A DNA stretch of 64,000 bases from Marinobacter salexigens (GTDB taxonomy: Bacteria > Pseudomonadota > Gammaproteobacteria > Pseudomonadales > Oleiphilaceae): assembly GCF_018860765.1 (NCBI RefSeq), contig NZ_JAHKPV010000021.1, forward strand, positions 914,667 to 978,666, written 5' to 3'. Each line of letters begins with the position of its first letter. Within the stretch, counting starts at the first letter, position 1. Below the pieces are notes generated by a model. It was not told where the DNA came from and did no database searches. It was given only the letters and a program-made list of their open reading frames with translations. This document shows positions 9,501 to 18,546 of the stretch, piece by piece. Position numbers and translations under genes: made by a program.

Positions 9501-10118
9501 TTACGTCATCGAATGATTGAGCAAGGGCCCTAGATGCTTGTCAACAGCATCTCTGGCCCGAAAAATACGCGAACGTACAGTGCCAATGGGGCACTCGAGA
9601 ATCCGCGCTATGTCCTCATAACTGAGGCCGTCGTACTCCCGCAGAAGGAAGGCTGACCGCAGCTCTTCCGGCAAGTTGGCAATGGCATTACTGAGCTCTT
9701 TCTGCAACTGGTCCCGTTGCAGCAAACGCTCTGGCGAGGCCACATCGCGTAAGCGCCGCCCGCCGTCAAAGTTCTCTGCTTCGGCAGAATCAGCCGTGCC
9801 CTGAGGCCTTCGGCTGCGAGACTCAAGATGATTTTTCGCAGTGTTCACCGCAATCCGGTAAAGCCAGGTATAAAAAGCACTATCACCACGAAAGCGGTCA
9901 ATGGCACGATATGCCTTGATGAACGCCTCTTGAGTAAGGTCCATGACTTCCTGACTGTCGTAAACATAACGACTGATGATCGAGGCCACCCTTGACTGGT
10001 ATTTCACAACCAAGAGATCAAACGCTGCGCGATCACCGTTCCGAACTTTGCGAACGAGCTGAAGATCGGTTTGACTGTCTGGCTGATCAGCCTGTTTTTT
10101 TTCGTTATCGGGTGCCAT
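9501..10118 (-). CDS. rpoE: RNA polymerase sigma-E factor (RpoE/AlgU)
   Basis: An extracytoplasmic-function sigma factor directing the envelope-stress regulon. Region 2 (DLQLVRKVRNGDRAAFDLLVVKYQ, YVYDSQEVMDLTQEAFIKAYRAIDRFRGDSAFYTWLYRIAVNTAKN) and region 4 (LPEELRSAFLLREYDGLSYEDIARILECPIGTVRSRIFRAR) are clear, in the usual ECF length. The frame is open back to an ATG at 10250, but the conserved part begins only after residue 60 of that version, and the sigma-E-like promoter at 10259-10285 would place the transcript start next to 10250. I therefore choose the ATG at 10118, giving 205 residues. An ATG at 10187 is a second choice; neither has a strong ribosome binding site. First gene of the rpoE-rseA-rseB-rseC-mucD operon. 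Confidence 0.93.
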   Translation of the reverse strand: MAPDNEKKQADQPDSQTDLQLVRKVRNGDRAAFDLLVVKYQSRVASIISRYVYDSQEVMDLTQEAFIKAYRAIDRFRGDSAFYTWLYRIAVNTAKNHLESRSRRPQGTADSAEAENFDGGRRLRDVASPERLLQRDQLQKELSNAIANLPEELRSAFLLREYDGLSYEDIARILECPIGTVRSRIFRARDAVDKHLGPLLNHSMT

Positions 10119-10258
10119 GGACGATATGCCAGTACGCTCCGGTTTGGTGGCCAGTTTACCGGCCGATACGAGTTTCTGATGGTTCATACTCACTGTCTGG
10201 CGCCCGTGGTTAGGAAACGACGACCCAGCCATTAAAGGCCTGTCATCCATCAGGCCAA

Positions 10259-10285
10259 ATAGACAGCAAGCGTAAAGTTTAGTTC
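10259..10285 (-). promoter_or_regulatory. Candidate sigma-E (RpoE/AlgU) autoregulatory promoter
   Basis: On the minus strand GAACTA (10280-10285) and TCTAT (10259-10263) are separated by exactly 16 bases. This is close to the GAACTT-N16-TCTGA/TCAAA pattern used by RpoE/AlgU. It lies upstream of rpoE and would give a leader of roughly 130 bases to the chosen ATG at 10118. Autoregulation of rpoE from such a promoter is established in E. coli and Pseudomonas. Confidence 0.65.
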
Positions 10286-10322
10286 AATACACACCCACAT
10301 TATGGCCTGCGATAACGACCCG

Positions 10323-11927
10323 ATGCCACAGTCCTATGAATACGACGTACTTATTATTGGTAGCGGAGCTGCCGGCTTAACCGTTGCACTGAATCTGCCA
10401 GAGCACTTAAAAATATGCGTTGTCAGCAAAGCCGACATTAGCAGCGGCGCAACACTCTGGGCTCAGGGGGGGATAGCCGCCGTTCTGGATGACCAAGACT
10501 CTACCGAGAACCATGTGCAAGACACACTTGCGGCAGGCGGCGGGCTTTGTAACGAAAAGGCCGTGCGCTTTACGGTAGAGAACAGCAAGGAAAGCATTAA
10601 ATGGCTTATCGGCACAGGAGTTAACTTTACCCGGGACACAGACGCCCAACTCCACCTTACCCGTGAAGGTGGCCATAGCCATAGACGCATTATCCACGCG
10701 GCCGATGCCACCGGGTACGCTGTATCCACAACACTCACAGCCCAAGCGCAAGCCAGACCAAACATTGAACTCAGATCGGGGCGCGTTGCGGTCGATTTGA
10801 TTACCAACCGTAAACTGGCCTTACCGGGCAATCGTTGCGTTGGGGCTTACATACTGAACCTTGAAGACAACCATGTGGAGCTTTTTAGAGCGCGCTTCAC
10901 TGTGATCGCAACCGGCGGCGCATCCAAGGCGTACCGGTACACCACCAATCCAGACGGTGCCTCCGGAGACGGCATCGCTATGGCCTGGCGTGCAGGCTGT
11001 CGCGTGGCTGACATGGAATTTAACCAGTTTCACCCAACCTGCCTGTACCACCCCCACGCAAAGTCATTCCTTATTACCGAAGCCGTTCGAGGTGAAGGTG
11101 GGCTATTGAAACTGCCCGATGGCTCCCGCTTCATGGATCGTTTTGATAAGCGTGGAGAATTGGCACCTCGGGATATAGTGGCCAGAGCCATCGACCATGA
11201 AATGAAACGGTTGGGTGCCGACCATCTGTATCTTGATATAAGCCATAAATCAGCTGAGTTCATCCGGCATCACTTCCCCACCATTTACGAGAAATGTCTG
11301 GAATTTGGCATCGACATTACCCGCGAGCCTATTCCCGTGGTGCCAGCCGCGCACTATACTTGTGGTGGCGTTGTCAGCGATGAGCGCGCGCGAACCGACA
11401 TTAACCAGCTCTACGTGGTCGGGGAAGCTGGATTTACCGGGCTCCATGGCGCCAACCGAATGGCCAGCAATTCGTTACTGGAATGTCTGGTATATGGCCG
11501 AGCCGCTGCCGCCGATATAACACGCCGGGAAGCAGACATTCCACCTCCGCCAGACGCTCCTGCATGGGACGAAAGCCAGGTTCGGGATTCCGACGAAGAC
11601 GTTGTGATCTCACACAACTGGGACGAACTGCGTCATTTTATGTGGGATTACGTAGGCATAGTGCGCACCACCAAGCGCCTTCAACGGGCGAAGCACCGAG
11701 TTGATCTACTGGCCGCCGAAATCAGCGAATTTTATAGCAACTACCGAGTAACCAACGACCTACTGGAACTGAGAAATTTGGTCACAGTGTCTGACTTAAT
11801 TATTTGCTCAGCATTGCAGCGAAAAGAAAGCCGCGGCCTGCACTACACACTGGATTATCCGGGACTACTGCACGAAGCCCGCGATACCGTACTGATACCA
11901 ACGACCTACAGAACCCCTTCGCCGTAA
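10323..11927 (+). CDS. nadB: L-aspartate oxidase
   Basis: This FAD flavoprotein oxidises L-aspartate to iminoaspartate, the first step of de novo NAD synthesis, working with NadA. The N-terminal dinucleotide-binding motif is [13 protein letters not shown], followed by the family stretch [12 protein letters not shown]. The substrate-site region HPTCLY, the FAD-contact motif [20 protein letters not shown] and the fumarate-reductase-type C-terminal helical domain are all present. I start at the ATG at 10323 (534 residues, [13 protein letters not shown]) rather than the in-frame ATG at 10302; neither has a clear ribosome binding site. It is divergent from rpoE, as in Pseudomonas and E. coli, and is followed 22 bp later by sdhE. 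Confidence 0.95.
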   Translation: MPQSYEYDVLIIGSGAAGLTVALNLPEHLKICVVSKADISSGATLWAQGGIAAVLDDQDSTENHVQDTLAAGGGLCNEKAVRFTVENSKESIKWLIGTGVNFTRDTDAQLHLTREGGHSHRRIIHAADATGYAVSTTLTAQAQARPNIELRSGRVAVDLITNRKLALPGNRCVGAYILNLEDNHVELFRARFTVIATGGASKAYRYTTNPDGASGDGIAMAWRAGCRVADMEFNQFHPTCLYHPHAKSFLITEAVRGEGGLLKLPDGSRFMDRFDKRGELAPRDIVARAIDHEMKRLGADHLYLDISHKSAEFIRHHFPTIYEKCLEFGIDITREPIPVVPAAHYTCGGVVSDERARTDINQLYVVGEAGFTGLHGANRMASNSLLECLVYGRAAAADITRREADIPPPPDAPAWDESQVRDSDEDVVISHNWDELRHFMWDYVGIVRTTKRLQRAKHRVDLLAAEISEFYSNYRVTNDLLELRNLVTVSDLIICSALQRKESRGLHYTLDYPGLLHEARDTVLIPTTYRTPSP

Positions 11928-11949
11928 AGGGATGACCAAGAGAGCAACT

Positions 11950-12222
11950 ATGCAAGACACCCACCGTTCTTCAGAAAACCCGGAGTTCAAACGCCTCTGG
12001 TGGCACAGCCGTCGCGGCATGCTGGAATTGGATGTCCTACTGATTCCATTTCTGGAGGAAGCCTATCTGGATCTGGATGCGGCAGATCAGGAACGCTACA
12101 AAAAACTCCTAGCCTGTGAAGACGCCGACATGTTCGAATGGTTCATGCAGCGTGCCCGTCCAGACGATGCCGACCTGCAGCGCATCGTTGATATTATTCT
12201 TACCCGTGTCCAGCCAGATTGA
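11950..12222 (+). CDS. sdhE: FAD assembly factor SdhE (YgfY/CptB)
   Basis: A small soluble factor that promotes covalent flavinylation of succinate dehydrogenase and fumarate reductase. The signature RRGMLELD (family RGMxELD) is followed by [25 protein letters not shown], the family five-helix pattern, and the [13 protein letters not shown] motif. The start at 11950 (90 residues) has AAGAGAG seven bases upstream; an earlier in-frame ATG at 11932 has a purine run too close to it. It overlaps ygfX, its usual partner. The pair is also known as cptBA in E. coli and has been described as a toxin-antitoxin module, but the flavinylation role is better supported. Confidence 0.9.
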   Translation: MQDTHRSSENPEFKRLWWHSRRGMLELDVLLIPFLEEAYLDLDAADQERYKKLLACEDADMFEWFMQRARPDDADLQRIVDIILTRVQPD

Positions 12223-12667
12223 TCTGAAGCTAACACGCTGTGGTGCTGTTGGCTGCCTAGCTGCAGCACCGTGGCTAGCCGCAAGCGCGTTCTTACTGAT
12301 TGCAGGTGCTGCCGGTAAACACTGGATGTACGGGCTGGTGCCGCTAACTCTAGCGGGCGCTCTAGTTCAATACCGACTAAATGGGCTATTGGCTGGACCA
12401 TCGGCGGTTGTGGGTTTGAGCCAAAATCAAAATACTCTCTACGCACGCCTCGGCAATGGGCAAGTTCTCGCGGTGAGCGCCTGCCCTTCGAGCCGCATGA
12501 ACTCCAAGATGGCGCTCTTGAAACTCAAGCCTGCCGCCTCCAAATATACCGCATATTCGGTAGTGTTACTCTCCACCACACGGATAACTGGTAACCTACC
12601 CGAAGATCAGTTTCGTCGCCTGAGAATGTGGCTCCGACTTGGCCGCGCTCAGCAACCCTCTGAATAA
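12206..12667 (+). CDS. YgfX (CptA) family membrane protein
   Basis: A 153-residue inner-membrane protein encoded directly after sdhE. Two closely spaced hydrophobic segments (about residues 13-33 and 38-55) are followed by a cytoplasmic domain, which is the YgfX layout. E. coli YgfX (CptA) has been reported to act on MreB and FtsZ. The open frame runs back to 12116, inside sdhE. I start at the GTG at 12206, since the residues before it are only the shifted reading of sdhE. This start overlaps the sdhE stop by 17 bases and lacks a good ribosome binding site, so translation is probably coupled to sdhE. Family identity rests mainly on position and topology. Confidence 0.7.
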   Translation: MSSQIDLKLTRCGAVGCLAAAPWLAASAFLLIAGAAGKHWMYGLVPLTLAGALVQYRLNGLLAGPSAVVGLSQNQNTLYARLGNGQVLAVSACPSSRMNSKMALLKLKPAASKYTAYSVVLLSTTRITGNLPEDQFRRLRMWLRLGRAQQPSE

Positions 12668-12688
12668 CATTTTGCCCGGAGTTCTCCA

Positions 12689-13699
12689 ATGACTGGCACA
12701 GAAGCACCTGTTTCAGCCTCGGCTGCATACACATCCGCGGAGTTTCCACCCACCGCTTACGGTCGCGCCTTGCTAACCAATCGCGTTCTGATTCGTATCG
12801 CCGGGCCGGGAACAGATAAATTTCTGCAAGGCCAGCTCAGCCAAAGTCTTGACGACGTCAAAACCGGCAAATCACCTCGCGCCGCAGGTGCCACACCTAA
12901 AGGCCGGGCCTACTGCCTGACGCGCTTAGTCCGCGATGGCGAAGACATTCTAATGGACCTGCCATCCGAACTCGCAGAATCCATCATGACCCACCTGCGC
13001 AAATACTTGATGCTCTTTCGTGGCACCTCCATGGAGCTGCAAACAGAGGCCCAGATCATTGGACTGCTAGGCAATGAGACTACATCGATTCTTGCTGGAG
13101 AAAACGTGAACACCCTGACGTCCTCTGGAGATACTCTGGAGCTGGACTCAGGGTTTTTAATTCGGACAGAAAGTACCGCTGAGGGGCTGCCGCGTTTTGA
13201 ACTCTGGCAAACCAGTGCAAACGACCTTGCTCTGGAGAGCATCCCACAGAAAACTCTAGCCGACTGGCAAGCTTCGGAAATTGCCGCAGGCGTTCCAATG
13301 TTGAGCACGGCCACCAGCGAATCCTATGTGCCGCAGATGCTCAATTGGCAACATCTTGGCGGCATGCATTTTAAGAAAGGCTGTTACACCGGCCAAGAAG
13401 TCATCGCTCGAATGCACTTTCTCGGGCAACTCAAAAAAAGCCTATTTCGGTTTCGCGCCGCTACAACCAACTGCATCCCTGCACCAGGCACCTCCGTTAT
13501 GGCGGGCGAACGCTCAGTGGGCGAGGTGATTAACGCGGTCGGCTTCAATGATGGTTCTTGCGAATTACTTGCGGTGATCAGACACGATGCCGCAAACGAC
13601 GAACTAACTGCGAACGGCCTGCCAGAGACTTTGCTGGAGCAACAACCGCTGCCCTACACCGTAAGCGAACGTGAGGACACCGAACCAAAGGATACATAA
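12689..13699 (+). CDS. ygfZ: YgfZ/GcvT-like protein for Fe-S cluster enzymes
   Basis: This folate-binding protein of the YgfZ/CAF17 family supports maturation or repair of particular 4Fe-4S enzymes. The diagnostic motif KGCYTGQEVIAR is present with the conserved Cys at residue 232, and the N-terminal segment LIRIAGPGTDKFLQGQLSQ matches the family (FLQGQxT). At 336 residues it has normal length. The gene follows ygfX by 21 bp, after a CCCGGAGTTCTCC stretch that supplies the ribosome binding site. The nadB-sdhE-ygfX-ygfZ cluster is common in gammaproteobacteria, and each member touches flavin or Fe-S enzymes. Confidence 0.9.
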   Translation: MTGTEAPVSASAAYTSAEFPPTAYGRALLTNRVLIRIAGPGTDKFLQGQLSQSLDDVKTGKSPRAAGATPKGRAYCLTRLVRDGEDILMDLPSELAESIMTHLRKYLMLFRGTSMELQTEAQIIGLLGNETTSILAGENVNTLTSSGDTLELDSGFLIRTESTAEGLPRFELWQTSANDLALESIPQKTLADWQASEIAAGVPMLSTATSESYVPQMLNWQHLGGMHFKKGCYTGQEVIARMHFLGQLKKSLFRFRAATTNCIPAPGTSVMAGERSVGEVINAVGFNDGSCELLAVIRHDAANDELTANGLPETLLEQQPLPYTVSEREDTEPKDT

Positions 13700-13700
13700 G

Positions 13701-13746
13701 TTGACAGGAAAACCCGCAAGAGTTTGCTATAAATAGAGTTTATAAT
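13701..13746 (+). promoter_or_regulatory. Candidate promoter region for the HDOD gene
   Basis: Just after the ygfZ stop there is a perfect TTGACA (13701-13706), an extended -10 sequence TGCTATAAA (13725-13733) and a TATAAT (13741-13746). The spacing between TTGACA and the first -10 is 21 bases, longer than ideal, so the extended -10 may act largely alone. The region is AT-rich compared with its surroundings, and the next start is 72 bases downstream. Confidence 0.4.
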
Positions 13747-13817
13747 TCTGATCTTCGAGGAGCCCGATGAACAACATAATGGGCCTTTCGAACTGACAAG
13801 CGGATCCTAACAGAACC

Positions 13818-14651
13818 ATGTCGAATATTGCTGAAACCATCAAAGCGGATCTTACAGCCGCGATCGAAAACGACAAGCTGCTACTCCCCACCCTGCCAGA
13901 AGCCGCGCTTCAAGTGCGCGAGATAGCAGAGTCTGAAGACTCTGCCATTGGCGACCTAGTTAAGGTGATTAGCAACGATACGGCGCTTTCTGCTCGTATT
14001 ATCCGCGTGTGCAACAGCCCTTTGTTTCGGGGCAACCGTGCCATAGAGAACCTGAATATGGCGGTAAGCCGGTTGGGCATGGCCTACACCAGCAACTTGG
14101 CCATGGGTTTGGCCATGCAGCAGATGTTTCAAGCAACCTCCGAAATGATCGACAAGCGCCTGCGCGCAACCTGGCAAACCAGTACCGAGGTTGCGGGCGT
14201 ATGCCACGTGTTGGCCCAACATTATACTAAGCTGAAGCCGGATCAAGCGACTTTGGCAGGTTTGGTTCACCTCATCGGTGTTCTGCCCATTTTGCGCTAC
14301 GTGGAAGACGAAGACTTGCAGATCAGCAGCATTGTGCTGGATAACATCATTGAGGAGTTGCACCCGAAAATTGGTGTCGCCATTCTTAAGAAGTGGGATT
14401 TCCCCAAGGATTTGCAGAATGTTCCTCTAGAATTTTCGAACTTCCAAAGGGAAGTACCAGCCGCCGACTATACTGACTTGGTTATGGTGGCAAATCTGCA
14501 ACTGATTGCTGGCACTGAGCACTCTTGGGCGCAAATGGACTGGTCTACCATTTCAGCATTTGATCGTCTTGGCCTTGACCCGAATATTGATATGAGCGAA
14601 GAAGAAGACCTGAACGCCCAGATGGAAGCGGCTATGGCTTTGCTTCAGTAG
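13818..14651 (+). CDS. HDOD domain-containing protein
   Basis: A 277-residue protein made almost entirely of an HDOD domain (about residues 15-215), a helical relative of HD hydrolases that lacks their catalytic residues. The typical stretch is LPTLPEAALQVREIAES, followed by DTALSARIIRVCNSPLFRG. HDOD proteins serve in signalling, often near chemotaxis or cyclic-di-GMP systems, but no partner gene is adjacent here. It has its own promoter candidate and ends 34 bases before a large hairpin element (14685-14795). The specific role cannot be read from the sequence. Confidence 0.88.
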   Translation: MSNIAETIKADLTAAIENDKLLLPTLPEAALQVREIAESEDSAIGDLVKVISNDTALSARIIRVCNSPLFRGNRAIENLNMAVSRLGMAYTSNLAMGLAMQQMFQATSEMIDKRLRATWQTSTEVAGVCHVLAQHYTKLKPDQATLAGLVHLIGVLPILRYVEDEDLQISSIVLDNIIEELHPKIGVAILKKWDFPKDLQNVPLEFSNFQREVPAADYTDLVMVANLQLIAGTEHSWAQMDWSTISAFDRLGLDPNIDMSEEEDLNAQMEAAMALLQ

Positions 14652-14684
14652 CCACTGCCCCTCCCCCTTCAAATTACTGCCTGA

Positions 14685-14795
14685 GCAGTTACGCGGGGGG
14701 AGCCTCCCAAAACACGCTGTGAATACGTCCGTGTACGCTCGGCTCCGCCATCCATGGCTCCGCACGGTTTTGGGAGGCTCCCCCCGCGCAACTGC
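14685..14795. repeat. Large hairpin repeat element, copy A
   Basis: Arms 14685-14713 and 14767-14795 pair over 29 positions with one imperfect pair, enclosing a 53-base loop. The loop begins ACGCTGTGAATACGTCC and holds a CATCCATG core within a short inner hairpin. The loop start is identical to that of copy B (18341-18440), while the stems are unrelated. It fills the gap between the convergent HDOD gene and ung, so it may also end transcription from one or both sides, although no T-tract follows on either side. Confidence 0.85.
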
Positions 14796-14817
14796 TATCG
14801 CATCACCGGAGTTTCAT

Positions 14818-15543
14818 TCACGAACAACCTAGGTCAGCTCTGGAAGGCAAATCCCAATTTATCGGCCTACATCCCTGCTCTACAAGCCATTCATTAGCTC
14901 GGGAGAAATGCTTGCAACCAAAGAATCCACGATAGGCGCTGAGTGGTGACGGATGTGGTCCTTCGAGGACCAGATGGCGGTTACGGTCGATGTGCTGCCC
15001 CTTCTTTTTGGCATAGCTGCCCCAAAGCAGAAAAACAACGCCATCACGTTCGCGGTTTACCGTCTCTATCACTCGGTCGGTGAACGTCTCCCAGCCTTTT
15101 CCCTGATGGGCGCCAGCCTGACCCTGAACAACGGTGAGCACACTGTTGAGCAGTAAAACACCCTGCTCTGCCCAAGACTGTAAGCAGCCGTGATCAGGCG
15201 GCGAAATACCCAGGTCACTTTGGATTTCTTTGAATATGTTAACGAGGGATGGCGGCGTAGGAACGTTCGGCCGTACTGAGAAGCACAAGCCATGAGCTTG
15301 ACCGGGGCCGTGGTAGGGGTCTTGCCCGAGGATGACAACACGAACCTGATCCAGAGGCGTGCTGTTGAGGGCATTAAAGCAGTGTTTACTGTCGGGGAAC
15401 AGAACCTTTCCGGCGCTCTCTTCCGCAGCGAGAAATTCCGCCAGCGCCTGCATGTAGGGCTGGCAGAATTCGTCTGCGAGGTGTTCTTTCCAGCCCCGGT
15501 CGGATCTGAGATGGTTTGCCAGTACCTCATCAACCGGGTGCAT
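14818..15543 (-). CDS. ung: Uracil-DNA glycosylase
   Basis: Ung removes uracil from DNA, the first step of base excision repair. The water-activating loop [13 protein letters not shown] has Asp75, and the DNA-intercalating loop [13 protein letters not shown] has His197 and Leu201, both diagnostic of family 1. At 241 residues it has normal length. Its ATG is 5 bp beyond the lysS stop, with the ribosome binding site AAGGAG formed by the last lysS codons, so the two genes are probably co-transcribed. The hairpin element at 14685-14795 lies just past its stop. Confidence 0.96.
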   Translation of the reverse strand: MHPVDEVLANHLRSDRGWKEHLADEFCQPYMQALAEFLAAEESAGKVLFPDSKHCFNALNSTPLDQVRVVILGQDPYHGPGQAHGLCFSVRPNVPTPPSLVNIFKEIQSDLGISPPDHGCLQSWAEQGVLLLNSVLTVVQGQAGAHQGKGWETFTDRVIETVNRERDGVVFLLWGSYAKKKGQHIDRNRHLVLEGPHPSPLSAYRGFFGCKHFSRANEWLVEQGCRPINWDLPSRADLGCS

Positions 15544-15548
15544 GCTGG

Positions 15549-17096
15549 TTACTCCTTGTCTTCAGCGCTCTCGCTTTTCGAGCTCTCAGCTTTATGCTCA
15601 GGGCGCATAGCGGGGAACAGGATAACGTCGCGGATTGATGGTGAATCGGTCAACAGCATGGCCAGACGGTCAATGCCTATACCTTCACCTGCGGTGGGCG
15701 GCAATCCATATTCCAGCGCCATCACGTAATCTTCGTCGTAGAACATGGCCTCGTCGTCACCGGCATCTTTCTCGGCAACCTGCGCCTGAAAACGTTCAGC
15801 CTGATCTTCGGCATCGTTGAGCTCGGAAAAGCCGTTAGCAATTTCACGACCACCCACGAAGAACTCGAAGCGCTCCGTCACGAACGGGTTGCTGTCTTTG
15901 CAACGGGCAAGAGGCGATACTTCTTTCGGGTATTCGGTTATGAACGTAGGTTGCATCAGGCGATGCTCTGCTGTCGCTTCGAAGATTTCGATGTGAATCT
16001 TACCCAAGCCCCAGCCGTTTTTGACGTGAATACCCAAATCCTTCGCAACCTGACAGGCAGAAGCTTCATTCGCAAGCTGATCTGCAGTCACATCAGGGCA
16101 GTAGCGCAAAATGGCGTCTACCACGGTCAAGCGCTCGAAGGGCTTGCCGAAGTCGTATTCAATAGACTCTTCCGCTCCATCGGCCAAAATACGGGTGTTC
16201 ACAACCGTGGTGGTGCCCAGTACTTGTTCCGCAATAGTGCGCAACATGTCTTCGGTAAGGTCCATCAGGTCGTTGTAATCGGCATAGGCCTGATAGAACT
16301 CCACCATGGTGAATTCCGGGTTGTGGCGGGTAGAAAGCCCTTCGTTCCGGAAGTTACGGTTAATCTCGAACACCCGCTCAAAGCCGCCTACCACCAACCG
16401 CTTCAGGTAGAGTTCCGGCGCAATGCGCAGGTACATATCAATACCCAGAGCGTTGTGATGGGTCATAAACGGCCGTGCTGTTGCTCCGCCAGGAATCACT
16501 TGCAGCATGGGCGTTTCTACTTCCATGAAGTCGCGGTCTGCAAAAAACTGTCGCATGGCGGTAATGATCTTAGAGCGCGCGAGGAAAACCCGGCGGCTGT
16601 CTTCGTTAACCATCAAGTCAACATAGCGGTGGCGATAGCGCGATTCCGTATCCGTCAGGCCTTTGTGCTTTTCCGGCAGCGGGCGCAACGATTTGGTGAG
16701 CAGCACGTACTCATCCATGGTCACATACAGGTCGCCCTTGCCGGATTTTGTCAGCATGCCACGCACACCTACAATGTCACCCAGATCCCAGTGCTTGGTG
16801 TCTTTCTGCACATCTTTGGTTGCATAAATCTGCATGCGACCAGTCATATCCTGAATCACTTTAAATGCTTTACGATCAAGCATCATGCGACCGGCCACGG
16901 CGACTTTTATGCCCATGGACTCCAGCTCTTCCTTGCTCTTGTCACCGTATTTCGCCTGCAGTTCGGCGGCGGTGGCATCACGCCGGAAGTCGTTGGGGAA
17001 GGCGTTACCGTTCTCGCGCAGCTCTGCCAGCTTGGCGCGGCGCTCAGCAATCAGCCTGTTGTCCTCTTGCGGTGCATTCTTGGTGTGTTCAGTCAT
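15549..17096 (-). CDS. lysS: Lysyl-tRNA synthetase, class II
   Basis: This enzyme charges tRNA-Lys with lysine. The 515-residue protein has an N-terminal OB-fold anticodon-binding domain (about 60-160, [20 protein letters not shown]) and a class II catalytic domain with motif 2 ([19 protein letters not shown]) and motif 3 ([14 protein letters not shown] near residues 475-490). It is preceded by prfB at 52 bp, an arrangement conserved from E. coli to Pseudomonas, and followed by ung. Confidence 0.97.
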   Translation of the reverse strand: MTEHTKNAPQEDNRLIAERRAKLAELRENGNAFPNDFRRDATAAELQAKYGDKSKEELESMGIKVAVAGRMMLDRKAFKVIQDMTGRMQIYATKDVQKDTKHWDLGDIVGVRGMLTKSGKGDLYVTMDEYVLLTKSLRPLPEKHKGLTDTESRYRHRYVDLMVNEDSRRVFLARSKIITAMRQFFADRDFMEVETPMLQVIPGGATARPFMTHHNALGIDMYLRIAPELYLKRLVVGGFERVFEINRNFRNEGLSTRHNPEFTMVEFYQAYADYNDLMDLTEDMLRTIAEQVLGTTTVVNTRILADGAEESIEYDFGKPFERLTVVDAILRYCPDVTADQLANEASACQVAKDLGIHVKNGWGLGKIHIEIFEATAEHRLMQPTFITEYPKEVSPLARCKDSNPFVTERFEFFVGGREIANGFSELNDAEDQAERFQAQVAEKDAGDDEAMFYDEDYVMALEYGLPPTAGEGIGIDRLAMLLTDSPSIRDVILFPAMRPEHKAESSKSESAEDKE

Positions 17097-17148
17097 GTTG
17101 GCTCACTAAAAATCAAAGGTGCTCGGGTTGGTTTGGCGATGGTGCTGG

Positions 17149-18244
17149 TTACAGCGCCATTTTCAGGCTGGCTTCAATAAACTTGTCGATCTCACCATCC
17201 AACACCGCTTGGGTGTTGCTGGTTTCAACCTTGGTACGCAAATCCTTGATGCGGCCATCATCCAGCACGTAGGAACGAATCTGGCTGCCCCATCCAATAT
17301 CAGACTTTGCATCTTCAGCTTTCTGCTTCTCGGCGTTACGCTCTTGCATCTCTCGCTCATAGAGCTTGGCTTTAAGCTGCTTCATGGCCTGATCTTTGTT
17401 CTGGTGCTGACTTCGACCGGCCTGACAGGCAACAACAATACCTGTGGGGTTGTGGGTCAAACGCACTGCGGATTCTGTCCGGTTAACGTGCTGACCACCG
17501 GCACCGGAGGCACGATAAACATCCACCCTCAGATCTGCCGGGTTGATTTCGATTTCGAAGCTGTCATCCACTTCCGGTGATACAAACACCGACGAGAAGG
17601 ATGTATGGCGGCGGTTGCCGGAGTCGAAAGGCGACTTGCGAACCAGCCGGTGAACGCCGGTTTCCGTGCGCGACCAGCCGAACGCGTACTCTCCTTGAAT
17701 ATGAATAGTGGCACTTTTCACGCCTGCCACATCACCTTCCTGCAGTTCTACAATCTCGGTCTTAAAGCCTCGGCTCTCTGCCCAGCGCAGGTACATACGC
17801 AGAAGCATATTCGCCCAATCCTGCGCCTCGGTGCCGCCCGACCCAGCCTGAATTTCAAGATAGGCGTTGTTGGGGTCCATCTCGCCGGAAAACATGCGGC
17901 GGAATTCGAGCTTTTCGAGTTCCGCATCAAGTGTTTCAAGATCCGATTCAATGTCGGTTACTGTATCTGCGTCGTCTTCCTCTACAGCCATTTCAAGCAG
18001 GCTTTCTGCATCGGATAGTCCGGTTGTGAGGTTGTCGATGGTGCGAACAATCAGATCAAGGTCAGAGCGTTCTTTACCCAACGCCTGCGCGCGCTCGGGA
18101 TCATCCCACACTGTGGGCATTTCCATTTCTCGTTCTACTTCGACCAGCCGTTCACTGCGCTGATCGTAGTCAAAGATACCCCCTGAGCGCCTCAGTGCGC
18201 TCACGAAGCTCTTTAATCTTCGTCACAATGGGATTAACTTCCAT
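17149..18244 (-). CDS. prfB: Peptide chain release factor 2 with programmed +1 frameshift
   Basis: RF2 recognises UGA and UAA stop codons and triggers peptide release. The gene is read in two frames: 24 codons from the ATG at 18244 end in CTT at 18175-18173, then the in-frame TGA at 18172-18170; shifting by +1 continues as GAC (18171-18169) through to the stop at 17149, for a 364-residue product. The shift site is the canonical CTTTGAC preceded by an AGGGGG Shine-Dalgarno-like stimulator. The GGQ peptidyl-hydrolysis motif ([15 protein letters not shown]) and the SPF stop-recognition tripeptide (KSPFDSGN) are intact. It is followed by lysS. This is an intact autoregulatory design, not a sequencing error. 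Confidence 0.97.
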
Positions 18245-18340
18245 AAGACCATTACTCAATGTTGGAAAATGATGCGAAAACAGTGGCGGGATTCTACCGG
18301 AATTTTGGCGGTAAATCAGCCGCTGCATTTGTGCCAGCAC

Positions 18341-18440
18341 TGGTCAGGAACGGCTTTCCGGGAGACGCTGTGAATACGTCCTTGTAAGCTTGACGAAAAC
18401 ATCCATGTTTTCGACACTCCCGGAAAGCCGTTCCTGACCA
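18341..18440. repeat. Large hairpin repeat element, copy B
   Basis: Arms 18341-18364 and 18417-18440 are perfect inverted complements over 24 bases, and partial pairing extends a few bases further outward. The 52-base loop starts with the same 17 bases as copy A (ACGCTGTGAATACGTCC). It contains an inner hairpin with perfect 9-base arms, CGAAAACAT and ATGTTTTCG, around CC, so both copies end in CATCCATG. It occupies the only non-coding gap in the window slightly above 300 bases (18245-18546, between recJ and prfB); I see nothing else in that gap. Confidence 0.85.
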
Positions 18441-18546
18441 GCGCCTGATATGTGAAACGAGCCTACGATACTGTGGACTGTGCCAAGTGCAGACCCGCCC
18501 CGTGACCACCCACCAAACAGCAAGGCCCGCAATAAAACTAACTCAG

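Noticed and set aside
14553..14765. Small minus-strand frame across the hairpin copy A, sharing AYTDVFTA with a similar frame at copy B (18294-18509, AYKDVFTA)
   Set aside because: The shared residues come from the conserved loop of the two hairpin repeats, not from a protein.
15951..17180. 409-residue open frame on the plus strand opposite lysS and the start of prfB
   Set aside because: It is the long antisense shadow of lysS. The protein shows no family resemblance, and lysS on the other strand is certain.
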